From positions 1 to 24,694 of the forward strand of contig JAIOHO010000226.1 of the NCBI GenBank assembly GCA_019912905.1: 24,694 bases of DNA, written 5' to 3'. Positions 1-8,241 of the stretch are shown one piece after another (the first letter of the stretch is position 1; each line of letters opens with the position of its first letter). The translations under genes and the position numbers were made by a program. Origin of the DNA: Anaerolineae bacterium. GTDB lineage: Bacteria; Chloroflexota; Anaerolineae; Aggregatilineales; Phototrophicaceae. A model generated the notes under the pieces. It was not told where the DNA came from. It did no database searches and was given only the letters and a program-made list of their open reading frames with translations.

Positions 1-903
1 TCCCTACTGCATGTGGCCGAGGACGAACTCGAATGGCAGGCAAGGGGGCGTGAAGTGGAACGCGAATATGAACCGATCGCCGCACTGGTCAAACATGAGG
101 GCACACGGAAATGGGGCTGCGACGCATTTCGCAAGTTCCACAAGGTCTACCCGGATTACGACCCGGACAACCTCGCTGCCTACTGCCTGACGCTCGATTC
201 ACCTCGATTTGACTGGTGTGACATTCCGGGCGGCGAGATCAGACTGAGACGTGAGGGTGCGGCCCGCGTCCTGAGAATTGCCTCGTTTCAAATTGGTAAA
301 TACCCGGTCACCAGCGCGCAGTTTCAAGAGTTTGTCGATGCCAGCGACGGATACCGCGACGAACACTGGTGGGATTTTTCGGGCGACGCGCTGGCGTGGC
401 GCAAGGCACACCCGGAGCCAATCCAGACCAAAAAGCCGGTTCACGACCATCCTGCTGTGAACGTCTGCTGGTATGAAGCGGTGGCATTCTGCCGCTGGTA
501 CAGCAGCCGGACGGGAGACACGATCGTCCTGCCCAACGAACTCCAGTGGCAGTGGGCAGCCCAGGGGGATGATGGACGCAGCTATCCCTGGGGAAACGTG
601 TTCGAGTCCACCCGCTGCAATACCAGTGAGGGCAAGATGGGGCGAACCATGCCCGTCTCCTATCACATGAGCGGAGCCAGCCCATACGGGGTGCTGGATA
701 TGGCCGGGAACGTATGGGAATGGTGTGCCAATACGGAAGACCGCGTGATGACCGTGACGCTAACCGGGGATCGGAAACGCATTGTGAAGGGCGGCTCGTT
801 TATCGGAAACGCCGAGCGCGCCACCTGCAAGTTCCGCTATGCCCTCAAGCCCGAATCCCGCTTCACCTCGATTGGCTTTCGGCTGGTGCGCTTAAATTAT
901 TAG
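1..903 (+). CDS. FGE-sulfatase (SUMF1-like) domain protein, 5' end cut off by the window
   Basis: The reading frame is open to the first base of the window (the codons before the GTG at 13 are sense codons), so this is probably the C-terminal part of a longer protein. It ends with TAG at 901-903. The first ~65 visible residues are charged and unassigned. From about residue 70 the protein has the FGE-sulfatase fold: PGGEIRL, FQIGKYPVTSAQFQEFV, HPAVNVCWYEAVAFCRW, LPNELQWQWAA, YPWGN, YGVLDMAGNVWEWC, KGGSF and IGFRLVR at the end. True formylglycine-generating enzymes use two cysteines after the GGS motif. Here the first of these is replaced (GGSFIGNAE) and only one cysteine follows, so sulfatase activation is unlikely. 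In bacteria such domains are often C-terminal modules of signalling or defence-like proteins, or ligand-binding lectin-like folds. The role is unknown, and no link to the molybdenum genes downstream is apparent. Confidence 0.85.
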   Translation, partial: SLLHVAEDELEWQARGREVEREYEPIAALVKHEGTRKWGCDAFRKFHKVYPDYDPDNLAAYCLTLDSPRFDWCDIPGGEIRLRREGAARVLRIASFQIGKYPVTSAQFQEFVDASDGYRDEHWWDFSGDALAWRKAHPEPIQTKKPVHDHPAVNVCWYEAVAFCRWYSSRTGDTIVLPNELQWQWAAQGDDGRSYPWGNVFESTRCNTSEGKMGRTMPVSYHMSGASPYGVLDMAGNVWEWCANTEDRVMTVTLTGDRKRIVKGGSFIGNAERATCKFRYALKPESRFTSIGFRLVRLNY

Positions 904-929
904 CGCGCCCGGATTTCCCCGAACGCGCT
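902..929. terminator. Hairpin between two convergent genes, possible bidirectional terminator
   Basis: AGCGCG (902-907) pairs with CGCGCT (924-929). Inside, CGG (910-912) can pair with CCG (919-921) across a 2x2 internal loop. It overlaps the stop of the FGE-domain gene and lies 27 bp from the stop of the convergent fused hydroxylase gene. Neither side has a run of T, so termination is inferred from position and is not a canonical intrinsic signal. Confidence 0.4.
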
Positions 930-955
930 CTACATCACCCTAACACGAACTGAAA

Positions 956-3787
956 CTAACGGACATCGTGCCAGGCGGTATGGACCTCGGTGCTGCCGGT
1001 TCGCATGGCGCGCAGCAGGGCATCCTGATCCACCGGGATGCTGAAGACTCGCACCCCGACCGCGTGGTAAATCGCATTGGCAATGGCCGGGCTGGTGTTG
1101 ATGGATGGAATCTCGCCGACGCCTTTCGCGCCGTAAGGACCATCCGCCGACCGGTCCTCGACCAGATGACTGATGATTTCCGGGGTGTGTTTGATGCTGG
1201 GCATCTTATAGCGTGCCAGCAGCGTGGACCAGGGTACGCCGTTTTCGATGATGTAACTTTCAGTCAGGCAGTTGCCCATCGCCATGACGATGCCGCCTTC
1301 GATCTGCCCTTGCAGCAGCAGGGGATTAATCGCGCGGCCAATGTCGGTGGCAGAGATGACTTTTTCGACATGCACCGCGCCCGTGTTCAGATCGACACTG
1401 ACCAGCGCTGCCTGGGTCGCATAGGAGAAGGCGAAATGCATGTCGCCGCCCGTGCCCAGCGGTTGAGTCTTCGGCCCCCAGTATTCATGCCGGATGCGCG
1501 TCGCAATTCCCTGTTCTTTGGCGAGATGGACTGCTTCGCCAAATTGGATGCTGGTGCCGTTGACGCGCACCAGTCCTTCTTCAAAGCGCAGCTGCGCTGG
1601 GGGCTTATCATATTCTTCGGAGACGACACTGGTCAGCGCCTCACGCAGATTTGCTGCTGCATGACGCACTGCATTGCCGCTCATATAGGTCTGGCGACTG
1701 GCCGTCGTCGGGCCGCCGTCCGGGGTCAGATCGGTGTCGGAGAGCAGCACACGGATGCGCTCGTAGGGTACGCCCAATTCTTCTGCCGCGCACTGCGCCA
1801 GCACTGCGACCAGACCCTGGCCCATGTCCGCCGACGAGGTGCGCACGGCGACGGTTCCATCTTCGAATGCTTCGACTTCCGCTTCCGATTTGTCCGGCGC
1901 GCCGCCCCCCAGACCCGTATTTTTGTAGGCGCTGGCGATGCCCCAACCGTAGGCTTTGTCGCCCTCTTGCCAGCCCCAGCGGAAACTCCCGTTCAGGCCG
2001 CCGCGCATATCGACAGTCACCTTGTCGATCGTGTCAATCAGGCCGACACTTTCCCGCAGAAGCTGCCCGGTCGCCGTGGTGACGCCGACTTTCTGGGCGT
2101 TGATCAACCGCAGCTGCACCGGGTCCATGCCGAGTGCTTCGGCGACGAGGTCCATATTCTGTTCGACGGCAAAGGCGCTCTGCGTGACGCCAAAGCCGCG
2201 GAACGCGCCCGACGGCGGGTTGTTGGTGTACATGGCAAAACAGTCGATTTTGGCATTGGGTACGTTGTAGGGGCCGGTGGCGTGGGTGGTGGCACGCGTC
2301 ATGACCTTGTCGCTCAGGCTGGCATAGGCCCCGCCGTCGCCGTACAGTTCGGCTTCCACTGCTGTGAGCGTGCCATCCTTCTTCGCCCCGGTCTTGATGC
2401 GAATCACCGTCGCGTGACGCTTAGGATGAAACAGCAGCGATTCCTGACGGGTATAGAGCATTTTTACGGGCTGCTGGGTCGCCTGGGCCAGCAGGGAGAC
2501 ATGAATCTGCCCGGCGATGTCTTCCTTGCCGCCGAAGCCGCCGCCAATCAGCACGCCGCGCACGCGCACCGCCTCATCCGGCAGGTTCATAGCGCGGGCA
2601 ATCTGGTTGCGGTCCTGATACGGAATCTGTGAGCCGACGTAAACCGTCAGTTTGGAATGTTCGGCATTAAATCCGGCGGGCACGCCGATGGCGCATTCCG
2701 GTTCGAGGAAGGCGTGCTCGGTGGTGGGCGTATGGTAGGTGCGCTCAATAATCACGTCGGCTTCGGCAAAGCCCTGCTCGATGTCCCCGTGCCGCACTTT
2801 AATGTGCTTGAGCAGGTTTCCATCTTCACGGCCTTCGTGCAGGATGGGCGCTTCGGGGGAGTGGGCAAAAATCGGATTATCGACGACCCCCAGCACTTCG
2901 TATTCGACGTCGATCAGGCCGAGAGCCGCGTCCGCGATGTCCTGCGAATCGGCGGCGACGATGGCGATGGCATCGCCCATGTAGCGGGCTTTCTGGCCGA
3001 CTCCAACCATGACCGGCCAATCGAGATGCACCAGGCCGTGAATATTTTCGCCGGGGATGTCCTCTGCCGTGAGCACTGCACGCACTCCGGGCAGGGCCTG
3101 CGCCCGACTGGTGTCGATGTGCAGGACGACAGCATGGGGATAGGCTGAGCGCAGCGTGCGCGCAAATAACATGTCCGGGAAAGTATAATCGTCGCTGAAT
3201 TTGGCCCGTCCGGTCACCCGATCCACGATGTCCGGCACCTTCAGGCTGCGGCTGATATTGGCGGTCGGCTCGTCCACCGCCGGTTCATTGACGGGCAGCG
3301 GGCCGTCGCCGCGCAGGATGCCGCCCGCCGACTTGATGGCCTGCATGACACTGGTATAGCCCGTGCAGCGGCAGTAGGTGTCTTTCAGCGCGATCTTGAT
3401 GTCCTGTTCGGACGGATTCGAATTTTCGTTGAGCAGGGCGGCAGAAGTCATGATCAGGCCGGGCGTGCAGAAGCCACACTGCACGGCGCAGTGGTTGATA
3501 AATTCCTGCTGGAGCGGATGCAGATGTTCTTCGCCCTCGGCGTCGTGGGTTGCCAGTCCTTCGATGGTGCTGATTTTTTTGCCATCGGCTTTGAAGGCCG
3601 GGTAGATGCATGAATCGACCGGCACGCCATCGACATGCACGGTGCAGATGCCGCACTCCGCTTCTTCGCAGCCAATCTTGGTGCCGGTAAAGCCGAGATC
3701 GTAGCGCAGGACTTCGGCCAGCGTCCGCGATTCGGGAACATTCAAAGTATGGGCTGTACCATTGACGGTCAAATTGAGCTGGCTCAT
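956..3787 (-). CDS. Fused [2Fe-2S] + molybdopterin subunit of a xanthine dehydrogenase-like molybdenum hydroxylase
   Basis: About 943 residues joining two subunits that are usually separate. Residues 1-80 are a plant-type [2Fe-2S] domain with Cys40, Cys45, Cys48 and Cys60. Residues ~85-155 are the second [2Fe-2S] domain with CGFC (104-107) and CRC (139-141). From ~185 come the Ald_Xan_dh_C domain and the molybdenum-binding domains: GGGFGGKED at 415-423, AFRGFG at 528-533, and the C-terminal GVGE at 889-892 carrying the catalytic glutamate. With the FAD subunit encoded just upstream it should form an electron chain FAD-2Fe2S-2Fe2S-Mo that hydroxylates an N-heterocycle or aldehyde in the cytoplasm. 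The layout resembles E. coli XdhD with YgfM, and the family often annotated as selenium-dependent xanthine dehydrogenase. No selenocysteine codon is needed in this family and none is seen. The start is uncertain among three consecutive ATGs (3793, 3790, 3787). The Shine-Dalgarno GAGAAGGA (3796-3803) is best spaced for 3787 or 3790. The open frame continues upstream to 4069, but that part overlaps the FAD gene and is not homologous to anything I recognise. Confidence 0.93.
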   Translation of the reverse strand: MSQLNLTVNGTAHTLNVPESRTLAEVLRYDLGFTGTKIGCEEAECGICTVHVDGVPVDSCIYPAFKADGKKISTIEGLATHDAEGEEHLHPLQQEFINHCAVQCGFCTPGLIMTSAALLNENSNPSEQDIKIALKDTYCRCTGYTSVMQAIKSAGGILRGDGPLPVNEPAVDEPTANISRSLKVPDIVDRVTGRAKFSDDYTFPDMLFARTLRSAYPHAVVLHIDTSRAQALPGVRAVLTAEDIPGENIHGLVHLDWPVMVGVGQKARYMGDAIAIVAADSQDIADAALGLIDVEYEVLGVVDNPIFAHSPEAPILHEGREDGNLLKHIKVRHGDIEQGFAEADVIIERTYHTPTTEHAFLEPECAIGVPAGFNAEHSKLTVYVGSQIPYQDRNQIARAMNLPDEAVRVRGVLIGGGFGGKEDIAGQIHVSLLAQATQQPVKMLYTRQESLLFHPKRHATVIRIKTGAKKDGTLTAVEAELYGDGGAYASLSDKVMTRATTHATGPYNVPNAKIDCFAMYTNNPPSGAFRGFGVTQSAFAVEQNMDLVAEALGMDPVQLRLINAQKVGVTTATGQLLRESVGLIDTIDKVTVDMRGGLNGSFRWGWQEGDKAYGWGIASAYKNTGLGGGAPDKSEAEVEAFEDGTVAVRTSSADMGQGLVAVLAQCAAEELGVPYERIRVLLSDTDLTPDGGPTTASRQTYMSGNAVRHAAANLREALTSVVSEEYDKPPAQLRFEEGLVRVNGTSIQFGEAVHLAKEQGIATRIRHEYWGPKTQPLGTGGDMHFAFSYATQAALVSVDLNTGAVHVEKVISATDIGRAINPLLLQGQIEGGIVMAMGNCLTESYIIENGVPWSTLLARYKMPSIKHTPEIISHLVEDRSADGPYGAKGVGEIPSINTSPAIANAIYHAVGVRVFSIPVDQDALLRAMRTGSTEVHTAWHDVR

Positions 3788-3807
3788 CATCATATTCCTT
3801 CTCTCGC

Positions 3808-4731
3808 TTATCCGAGTCCAACACCTTCGGCTTGCGCGATGCCGGTCTGCGCACGTCGGGCCGCCAACGGCAGCGCCTGCTTGAGCAGCGTTTCGATCAT
3901 GTAGACGCGGTAATCCGCCGTCGCGCGGTACTTGCTGGTGCGTGGGTGCAGCGTCTGGCAGGCGATGTCGGCTACGGCCTGAATCGTCTCGTCGTCCATC
4001 ACCTGGCCGCGCAGCGCATTTTCGGCTTCCGAGGCCCGCGCCGGGATCGATCCCACCGGGCCGATGCAAATGCGCACGTCCGCGCAGTGGTCACTGCGGT
4101 CGTCCAATTTCAACCAGACGGCACAGCCCAGAATGGGCAGGGCGACCCCCTGCGGACGCATGATGCGCTTGAAGGCGGTGGCTTCGCGCTGGGCGCAGGG
4201 GCGAAAGCGGAAACCGACCAGCACATCGCGGGTAGAATCAATGGCCGACTCGCCGGGGCCTTTGAACAAACAACCAATCGGCAGCCACTCGCGGCGCCCA
4301 TCGGCCCAGGCGACGTGTGCCTCGGCGTCCAGGGCGATCAGCGAGGTGGTGCCATCGCCCGCAGGCAGGGCATGGGCCACGTTGCCGCCGAGTGTGCCGA
4401 CATTGCGCACCTGCGGGCCGCCCACCACACCACAGCTTTCGACCAGGCAGGTTGCCTGTAACTCAATCAGGGCGCTGTCCACCACAGCGGTATGCGTAAC
4501 CGCCGCCCCGACGTAAATCCAGCCTTCGCTTGCCGAAATCTCGGTCATGGCCTGAATGCGGGTGACATCCACCAGGGCGTCGAGCGTGTGGGCACCTTTT
4601 TCCGTGTGTTGAAGATCGATCAGCAAATCCGTGCCACCGGCAATTATACGCGCCTTCCCGTCATAACGGGCCAGATGCGCCAGCGCTTCCTCGACAGTGG
4701 TCGGGATATGATAATGATGCCAGAGGGGCAT
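3808..4731 (-). CDS. FAD-binding subunit of molybdenum hydroxylase (CoxM/YgfM-like)
   Basis: 307 residues with the FAD_binding_5 fold of medium subunits. The pyrophosphate-binding loop AGGTDLL is at 31-37 and the second FAD motif VGTLGGNVAHALPAGD begins at 111. The C-terminal ~100 residues match the CO-dehydrogenase flavoprotein C-terminal domain (CIGPVGSIPARA, then a helical tail). It should carry electrons from the iron-sulfur clusters of the fused subunit to NAD+ or another acceptor. The start is well supported: AGGAGGT lies 5-6 nt before the ATG at 4731. Its stop is 20 nt before the ATG of the fused subunit, and the Shine-Dalgarno of that gene lies in this gap, so the two form an operon with the FAD subunit first. 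It is divergent from the ABC importer operon across 345 bp. The C-terminal tail after ~285 is alanine-rich and poorly conserved in character. Confidence 0.92.
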   Translation of the reverse strand: MPLWHHYHIPTTVEEALAHLARYDGKARIIAGGTDLLIDLQHTEKGAHTLDALVDVTRIQAMTEISASEGWIYVGAAVTHTAVVDSALIELQATCLVESCGVVGGPQVRNVGTLGGNVAHALPAGDGTTSLIALDAEAHVAWADGRREWLPIGCLFKGPGESAIDSTRDVLVGFRFRPCAQREATAFKRIMRPQGVALPILGCAVWLKLDDRSDHCADVRICIGPVGSIPARASEAENALRGQVMDDETIQAVADIACQTLHPRTSKYRATADYRVYMIETLLKQALPLAARRAQTGIAQAEGVGLG

Positions 4732-5076
4732 CGCGACACCTCCTGCTAAGAACGATGTCCTTGCAGCGCTTTTCGAGAGGGACCCAGCCCCACGCCGACA
4801 GCGGGTGTGCCGACTGCAAAGGGAGGAAATGGATACTCCTAATTTAACATCTTCATAACCTCAGCACAAGCACGAGTCCGGCAGGCATCATTTGGTTATT
4901 TTGTACATGTTATTCATAGACATGCATGACGGACATGCTTATGGTAAGACCATCCAGAAGGCGGATGCAATAAATTGTAACAAATTAACAGACGATCTCC
5001 GCGGTATTTGTGGCAAATTCATACCTTACGCGGTTTAATATTGGCTGTTCGCGGCAACATTCACATTGAGTTCTGA
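4732..5076. promoter_or_regulatory. Divergent intergenic control region between hydroxylase and ABC importer operons
   Basis: 345 bp without a convincing gene, AT-richer than the flanking genes, separating divergent starts at 4731 (-) and 5077 (+). It must contain the promoters of both operons unless they are internal. It includes three ACATG pentamers (4905, 4920, 4933) and the perfect inverted repeat GCATG-ACGGA-CATGC at 4924-4938. There is also an AT-rich stretch close to the importer start (TAATAT at 5036-5041) that could be a second -10 element. I found no equally clear minus-strand promoter. Confidence 0.6.
4917..4945 (+). promoter_or_regulatory. Candidate sigma70 promoter with palindromic operator in the spacer
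   Basis: TAGACA (4917-4922, 5 of 6 matches to the -35 consensus), a 17-bp spacer, and TATGGT (4940-4945, 4 of 6 matches to -10). The 15-bp inverted repeat GCATG-N5-CATGC fills 4924-4938, that is, the spacer itself, where a bound repressor or a MerR-like activator would act. The 5' leader to the permease start would be about 125 nt. This is a visual match only, and other promoters in this AT-rich region are possible. Confidence 0.35.
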
Positions 5077-6210
5077 ATGAACCTACGAAAATCACTGATC
5101 GAGCGCGACCCTGTAGCGATCCTGGCCCCGGTGGTTGCGGTGGCGCTGGCGCTCGTCGTTGGGGCCGGAATCCTGCTCGCGCTTGGTAAGGACCCGATGG
5201 AAGCCTATGGCTCCATGTTGAAGGGGGCCTTTGGCGATGCCAACCGGCTGAACAACACGATTACCCGGGCTATCCCGCTGCTGTTGGTCGCCATCGGTAT
5301 CTGCATCTCGTTTCGCGGCGGTGTAATCAATATCGGCGCGGAAGGCCAGTTATTTATCGGCGCAGTGGCGGTCACGGCCTTTTCGGTGACCGTGGGCGGA
5401 AGCCTCCCGGCGATCCTGGCGGTCCCCCTGGCGCTGCTGGTTGGCTTTAGCGCCGGTGCAGCCTGGGGGGCCATTCCCGGCTACCTGAAGGCGTACTTTG
5501 ACGTCAACGAGATCCTCAGCACGGTGATGATGAACCAGATTGCCACGCAGATGCTGCTGCTGCTGCTCAGCGGGCCGCTCATCGACCCGCGGGAAATCCA
5601 GCTTGGTACGCGTATCCCTCAGTCGGCTCAGCTCCCGGAGTCGGTCTGGTTGGGCCGCCTGGCACCCCCGTCGCGCCTGCACACCGGCGTATTCATTGCG
5701 CTGCTGGCCGCAGTGGTCGTCTACCTGCTGCTGTGGCGCACTCCACTGGGCTACCGCGTGCGGGCGGTCGGGCAGAATAAAGATGCCGCGCGCTATGCCG
5801 GTATCTCGGTGCCGCTGTACATGGTGCTGTCCCTGACGCTCAGCGGCGGGTTGGCCGGGCTAGCGGGCACGGTCGAGGTGATGGGCGTGACGCGCCGTAT
5901 GGTCGAGGGTTTTGCCGTCGGCTACGGCTTTTCGGGTATCGTCGTCGCGCTGTTCGGCAGACTGCACCCGCTCGGGGCCATTCCGTCCGCCTTTTTCTTT
6001 GGCGCGCTCCTGACCGGGGCGGAACAGATGCAGCGAACCATCCAGGTGCCGTCCGCCACCATGATCGCGCTCCAGGGTCTGGTCGTCATTTTCGTCGTCA
6101 GCAGCGATGTCTGGGTTCGGCGGCGGGCCGTTCGGCGCGCTGCGCGCCTGGGCAGCGAATCTCCCGCGGTTGAACTTAGCATGGAAACCGTGGCAGCGGA
6201 AGCGAAATAA
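5077..6210 (+). CDS. ABC transporter permease, BmpA/nucleoside-type (BPD_transp_2), first of two
   Basis: 377 residues, mostly hydrophobic, with the branched-chain-amino-acid/nucleoside permease motifs FRGGVINIGAEGQ (79-91) and FDVNEILSTVMMNQIA (141-156). A first membrane segment runs about 14-36, and further helices run through ~350. The C-terminal ~30 residues are a charged cytoplasmic tail. The family includes the NupP/YufP permeases that import nucleosides with a BmpA-type lipoprotein. It forms the membrane channel together with the permease encoded 3 nt downstream. The ATG at 5077 has no strong Shine-Dalgarno (only GAG about 9 nt upstream). The next gene follows immediately, so this is the first gene of an operon. 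Its divergence from a xanthine-dehydrogenase-like operon suggests a purine or related heterocycle as substrate; that is inference. Confidence 0.93.
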   Translation: MNLRKSLIERDPVAILAPVVAVALALVVGAGILLALGKDPMEAYGSMLKGAFGDANRLNNTITRAIPLLLVAIGICISFRGGVINIGAEGQLFIGAVAVTAFSVTVGGSLPAILAVPLALLVGFSAGAAWGAIPGYLKAYFDVNEILSTVMMNQIATQMLLLLLSGPLIDPREIQLGTRIPQSAQLPESVWLGRLAPPSRLHTGVFIALLAAVVVYLLLWRTPLGYRVRAVGQNKDAARYAGISVPLYMVLSLTLSGGLAGLAGTVEVMGVTRRMVEGFAVGYGFSGIVVALFGRLHPLGAIPSAFFFGALLTGAEQMQRTIQVPSATMIALQGLVVIFVVSSDVWVRRRAVRRAARLGSESPAVELSMETVAAEAK

Positions 6211-6213
6211 AGC

Positions 6214-7176
6214 ATGGAAAGCAGTCGTACCCTTCTCGATATTCTGATTGCTGCGTCCGGGCTGACGCTGGCGGCAGCGACTCCCTTTTTGTTCGCCGCG
6301 CTGGGGGAATTATTTGCCCAGCGGTCGGGTGTGCTCAACCTGGGTGTTGAAGGCATCATGCTGATGGGGGCCTTTACGTCAGTCTTCGTGATTTCGGACA
6401 AGGGATTCAACGCCCATCCGGCGGTGGGGCTGCTGGTGGCGATGCTGGTCGGCGCGTTGATGGGTTTAATGATGGCCTTTGTCAGTGTAACGCTTCAGGC
6501 TGAACAGGGGATCAGTGGGATTGGGTTGACTTTGTTTGGGCAGGGCATGTCCACGCTGTTATTTCGTGTCCTGGCTGCGGGCGTGATTGTGGCCGGTGGC
6601 GTCGAAAAGATCGACCTCCCAGTCCTCAGCAACCTTCCGGTCCTCGGCTCGATCTTTTTCCATCAGGACATTCTAACCTATGCGGCCTTCGCCCTGGTGC
6701 CGATTTCGGTGTGGGTCCTGAACCGTACCACCTGGGGGTTGCAGGTGCGTGCGGTCGGGCAGAACCCCCAGGCGGCAGATTCGATGGGCGTCAATGTCGC
6801 CCGCGTCCGCTATTCCGCCGTCATCCTGGGCGGGGTGCTGGCCGGGGTTGCGGGCGCATCGTTGTCGATGGCCCTGACCGGGGTATTTCAGGAAAACATG
6901 ACCGCTGGTCGGGGGTTCATCGCCGTCGCGCTGGTGTATTTTGGCGGCTGGTCGCCCTGGAAGGTGATGGCCGGTGCGCTGCTGTTCAGCGCGGCCAACA
7001 ATCTGCAAATCTGGGTGCAGGTGCTGGATGTGCGGGTGGCTGGCGCGGCAATCCCGCCGAATCTGCTTATCATGCTGCCCTATGTGCTCACAATTGTGGT
7101 GTTAATTTTCGCGCGTGAACGGCAGCGGCGGGAGCCTGCCGCGCTGACCAAGCCGTTTGAACGCGGCGAAAACTGA
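6214..7176 (+). CDS. ABC transporter permease, BmpA/nucleoside-type (BPD_transp_2), second of two
   Basis: 320 residues, about eight to ten hydrophobic segments, with the family motif SGVLNLGVEGIMLMGA near residues 38-53 and AVGQNPQAADSMGVNV in the cytoplasmic loop that contacts the ATPase. It is the NupQ/YufQ-type partner of the upstream permease: the two are related in sequence but distinct, as is usual for this importer class. The start ATG lies 3 nt after the upstream stop, so translation is probably coupled; purine-rich AGCGGAAGCG just before the stop could serve as ribosome-binding site. It ends 46 nt before the binding-protein start. Confidence 0.93.
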   Translation: MESSRTLLDILIAASGLTLAAATPFLFAALGELFAQRSGVLNLGVEGIMLMGAFTSVFVISDKGFNAHPAVGLLVAMLVGALMGLMMAFVSVTLQAEQGISGIGLTLFGQGMSTLLFRVLAAGVIVAGGVEKIDLPVLSNLPVLGSIFFHQDILTYAAFALVPISVWVLNRTTWGLQVRAVGQNPQAADSMGVNVARVRYSAVILGGVLAGVAGASLSMALTGVFQENMTAGRGFIAVALVYFGGWSPWKVMAGALLFSAANNLQIWVQVLDVRVAGAAIPPNLLIMLPYVLTIVVLIFARERQRREPAALTKPFERGEN

Positions 7177-7222
7177 TTTATAGGCGAGAGTCTGACGAGA
7201 TACGCAAAGGAGTGTGTACCCC

Positions 7223-8215
7223 ATGAAGAAAATCGTTTTAGTTGTACTGGTGATTGCGCTGCTGTCGCTGGGTGGGATGACCCTCGCACAGGATGGTCCG
7301 TTCCGCGTCGCGATCGTGATGCCCAGCAGCACCACTGATATTTCGTGGAGCCAGTCGATCTACCAGGGTTTGCTGGACGTCCAGGAAGCGATGGGTGGCG
7401 AATCCGCCATGGAAATTGCTTTCACCGAAGGCATGTTCGACGTGGCTGCGGCTGCCGAAACGCTGCGTGGTTATGCGGAAGATGGTTATGATCTGATCAT
7501 CGCGCACGGGACGCAGTATGGCACGTCGCTGTTCGACATCGCGCCCGACTTCCCTGACACCTCGTTTGCCTGGGGTACGGCGACAGATACGGGTGCGGAA
7601 CAGGGTCTCAGCAACATTTTCGCCTACGAAGCCTCGGCTGAAGAGGGTGGCTATGTCAATGGGGTGATGGCCGCGCTGATGACCAAGAACAACATCATCG
7701 GTGTGGTCGGGCCGGTTCAGGCTGGCGATGCCCTGCTGTACATCAACGGCTTCATTCAGGGTGTGAAGGCGACCAATCCGGATGCCGAACTGCTGGTGGC
7801 CTACACCGGCTCGTTCAGCGATGTCGCGGCGGGTACCGATGTGGCGAACACGCACATTGCGGCTGGCGCGGATGTGCTGACCGGGACATCGCAGATGGTC
7901 GTTGGCGCAATCGAAGCCATTCAGACCGAAGGCGGCTACTGGTTCGGGACCCAGTTCGATCAAAGCCCGCAGTGGCCGGATGCCGTCGTCGCCTCCCAGG
8001 TTTACAACTGGGCACCCACGCTGGCCGATATGATCACACGCATTCAGTCCGGTGAACTGGGCGGCGTCGCTTATACCCTGACGCTGGAAAACGAGGGGCA
8101 GACGTTTGTGTTCGGTAACGTCGCGATCCCGGCCAACGTACTGGCTGCCGCCGGTGAAGCCGCCGCTGGTATCCTGTCGGGCGACATCGAAGTGGCCCGC
8201 GAACTGCCGCAATAA
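7223..8215 (+). CDS. BMP family ABC transporter substrate-binding protein
   Basis: 330 residues. The N-terminus is a Sec signal peptide: KK at residues 2-3, a hydrophobic core to ~16, then MTLA|QDG with cleavage after Ala22. No lipobox cysteine is present, although most BmpA/PnrA/Med-family proteins are lipoproteins, so this one is either released or anchored differently. The mature part starts FRVAIVMPSS and shows the family pattern: WSQSIYQGLLD, the DLIIAHGTQYG segment, IIGVVGPVQAGD, the second lobe, and FGTQFDQSPQWPD near the ligand pocket. Known members bind purine nucleosides, and other members bind different ligands. The ATG at 7223 is chosen over a GTG at 7214 because AAAGGAG (7206-7212) is 10 nt from the ATG but adjacent to the GTG. 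Placed between permeases and ATPase and followed by a terminator. Confidence 0.94.
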   Translation: MKKIVLVVLVIALLSLGGMTLAQDGPFRVAIVMPSSTTDISWSQSIYQGLLDVQEAMGGESAMEIAFTEGMFDVAAAAETLRGYAEDGYDLIIAHGTQYGTSLFDIAPDFPDTSFAWGTATDTGAEQGLSNIFAYEASAEEGGYVNGVMAALMTKNNIIGVVGPVQAGDALLYINGFIQGVKATNPDAELLVAYTGSFSDVAAGTDVANTHIAAGADVLTGTSQMVVGAIEAIQTEGGYWFGTQFDQSPQWPDAVVASQVYNWAPTLADMITRIQSGELGGVAYTLTLENEGQTFVFGNVAIPANVLAAAGEAAAGILSGDIEVARELPQ

Positions 8216-8241
8216 CAGGCCGGATAATCTTTGACACAGGT

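Noticed and set aside
968..2632. 554-codon open frame on the + strand opposite the fused hydroxylase
   Set aside because: The minus strand encodes clear molybdenum-hydroxylase motifs over the same bases; the plus-strand translation is low-complexity and matches nothing, a shadow of GC-rich codon use.
956..3787. Selenocysteine (in-frame TGA) in the xanthine-dehydrogenase-like protein
   Set aside because: The frame is uninterrupted; selenium in this family is a labile cofactor ligand and leaves no codon signal, so no claim is made.
4829..4858. Nine-codon open frame after GGGAGGA in the divergent spacer, possible leader peptide
   Set aside because: The Shine-Dalgarno is only about 2 nt from the ATG, it would lie upstream of the candidate importer promoter, and no attenuator structure follows.
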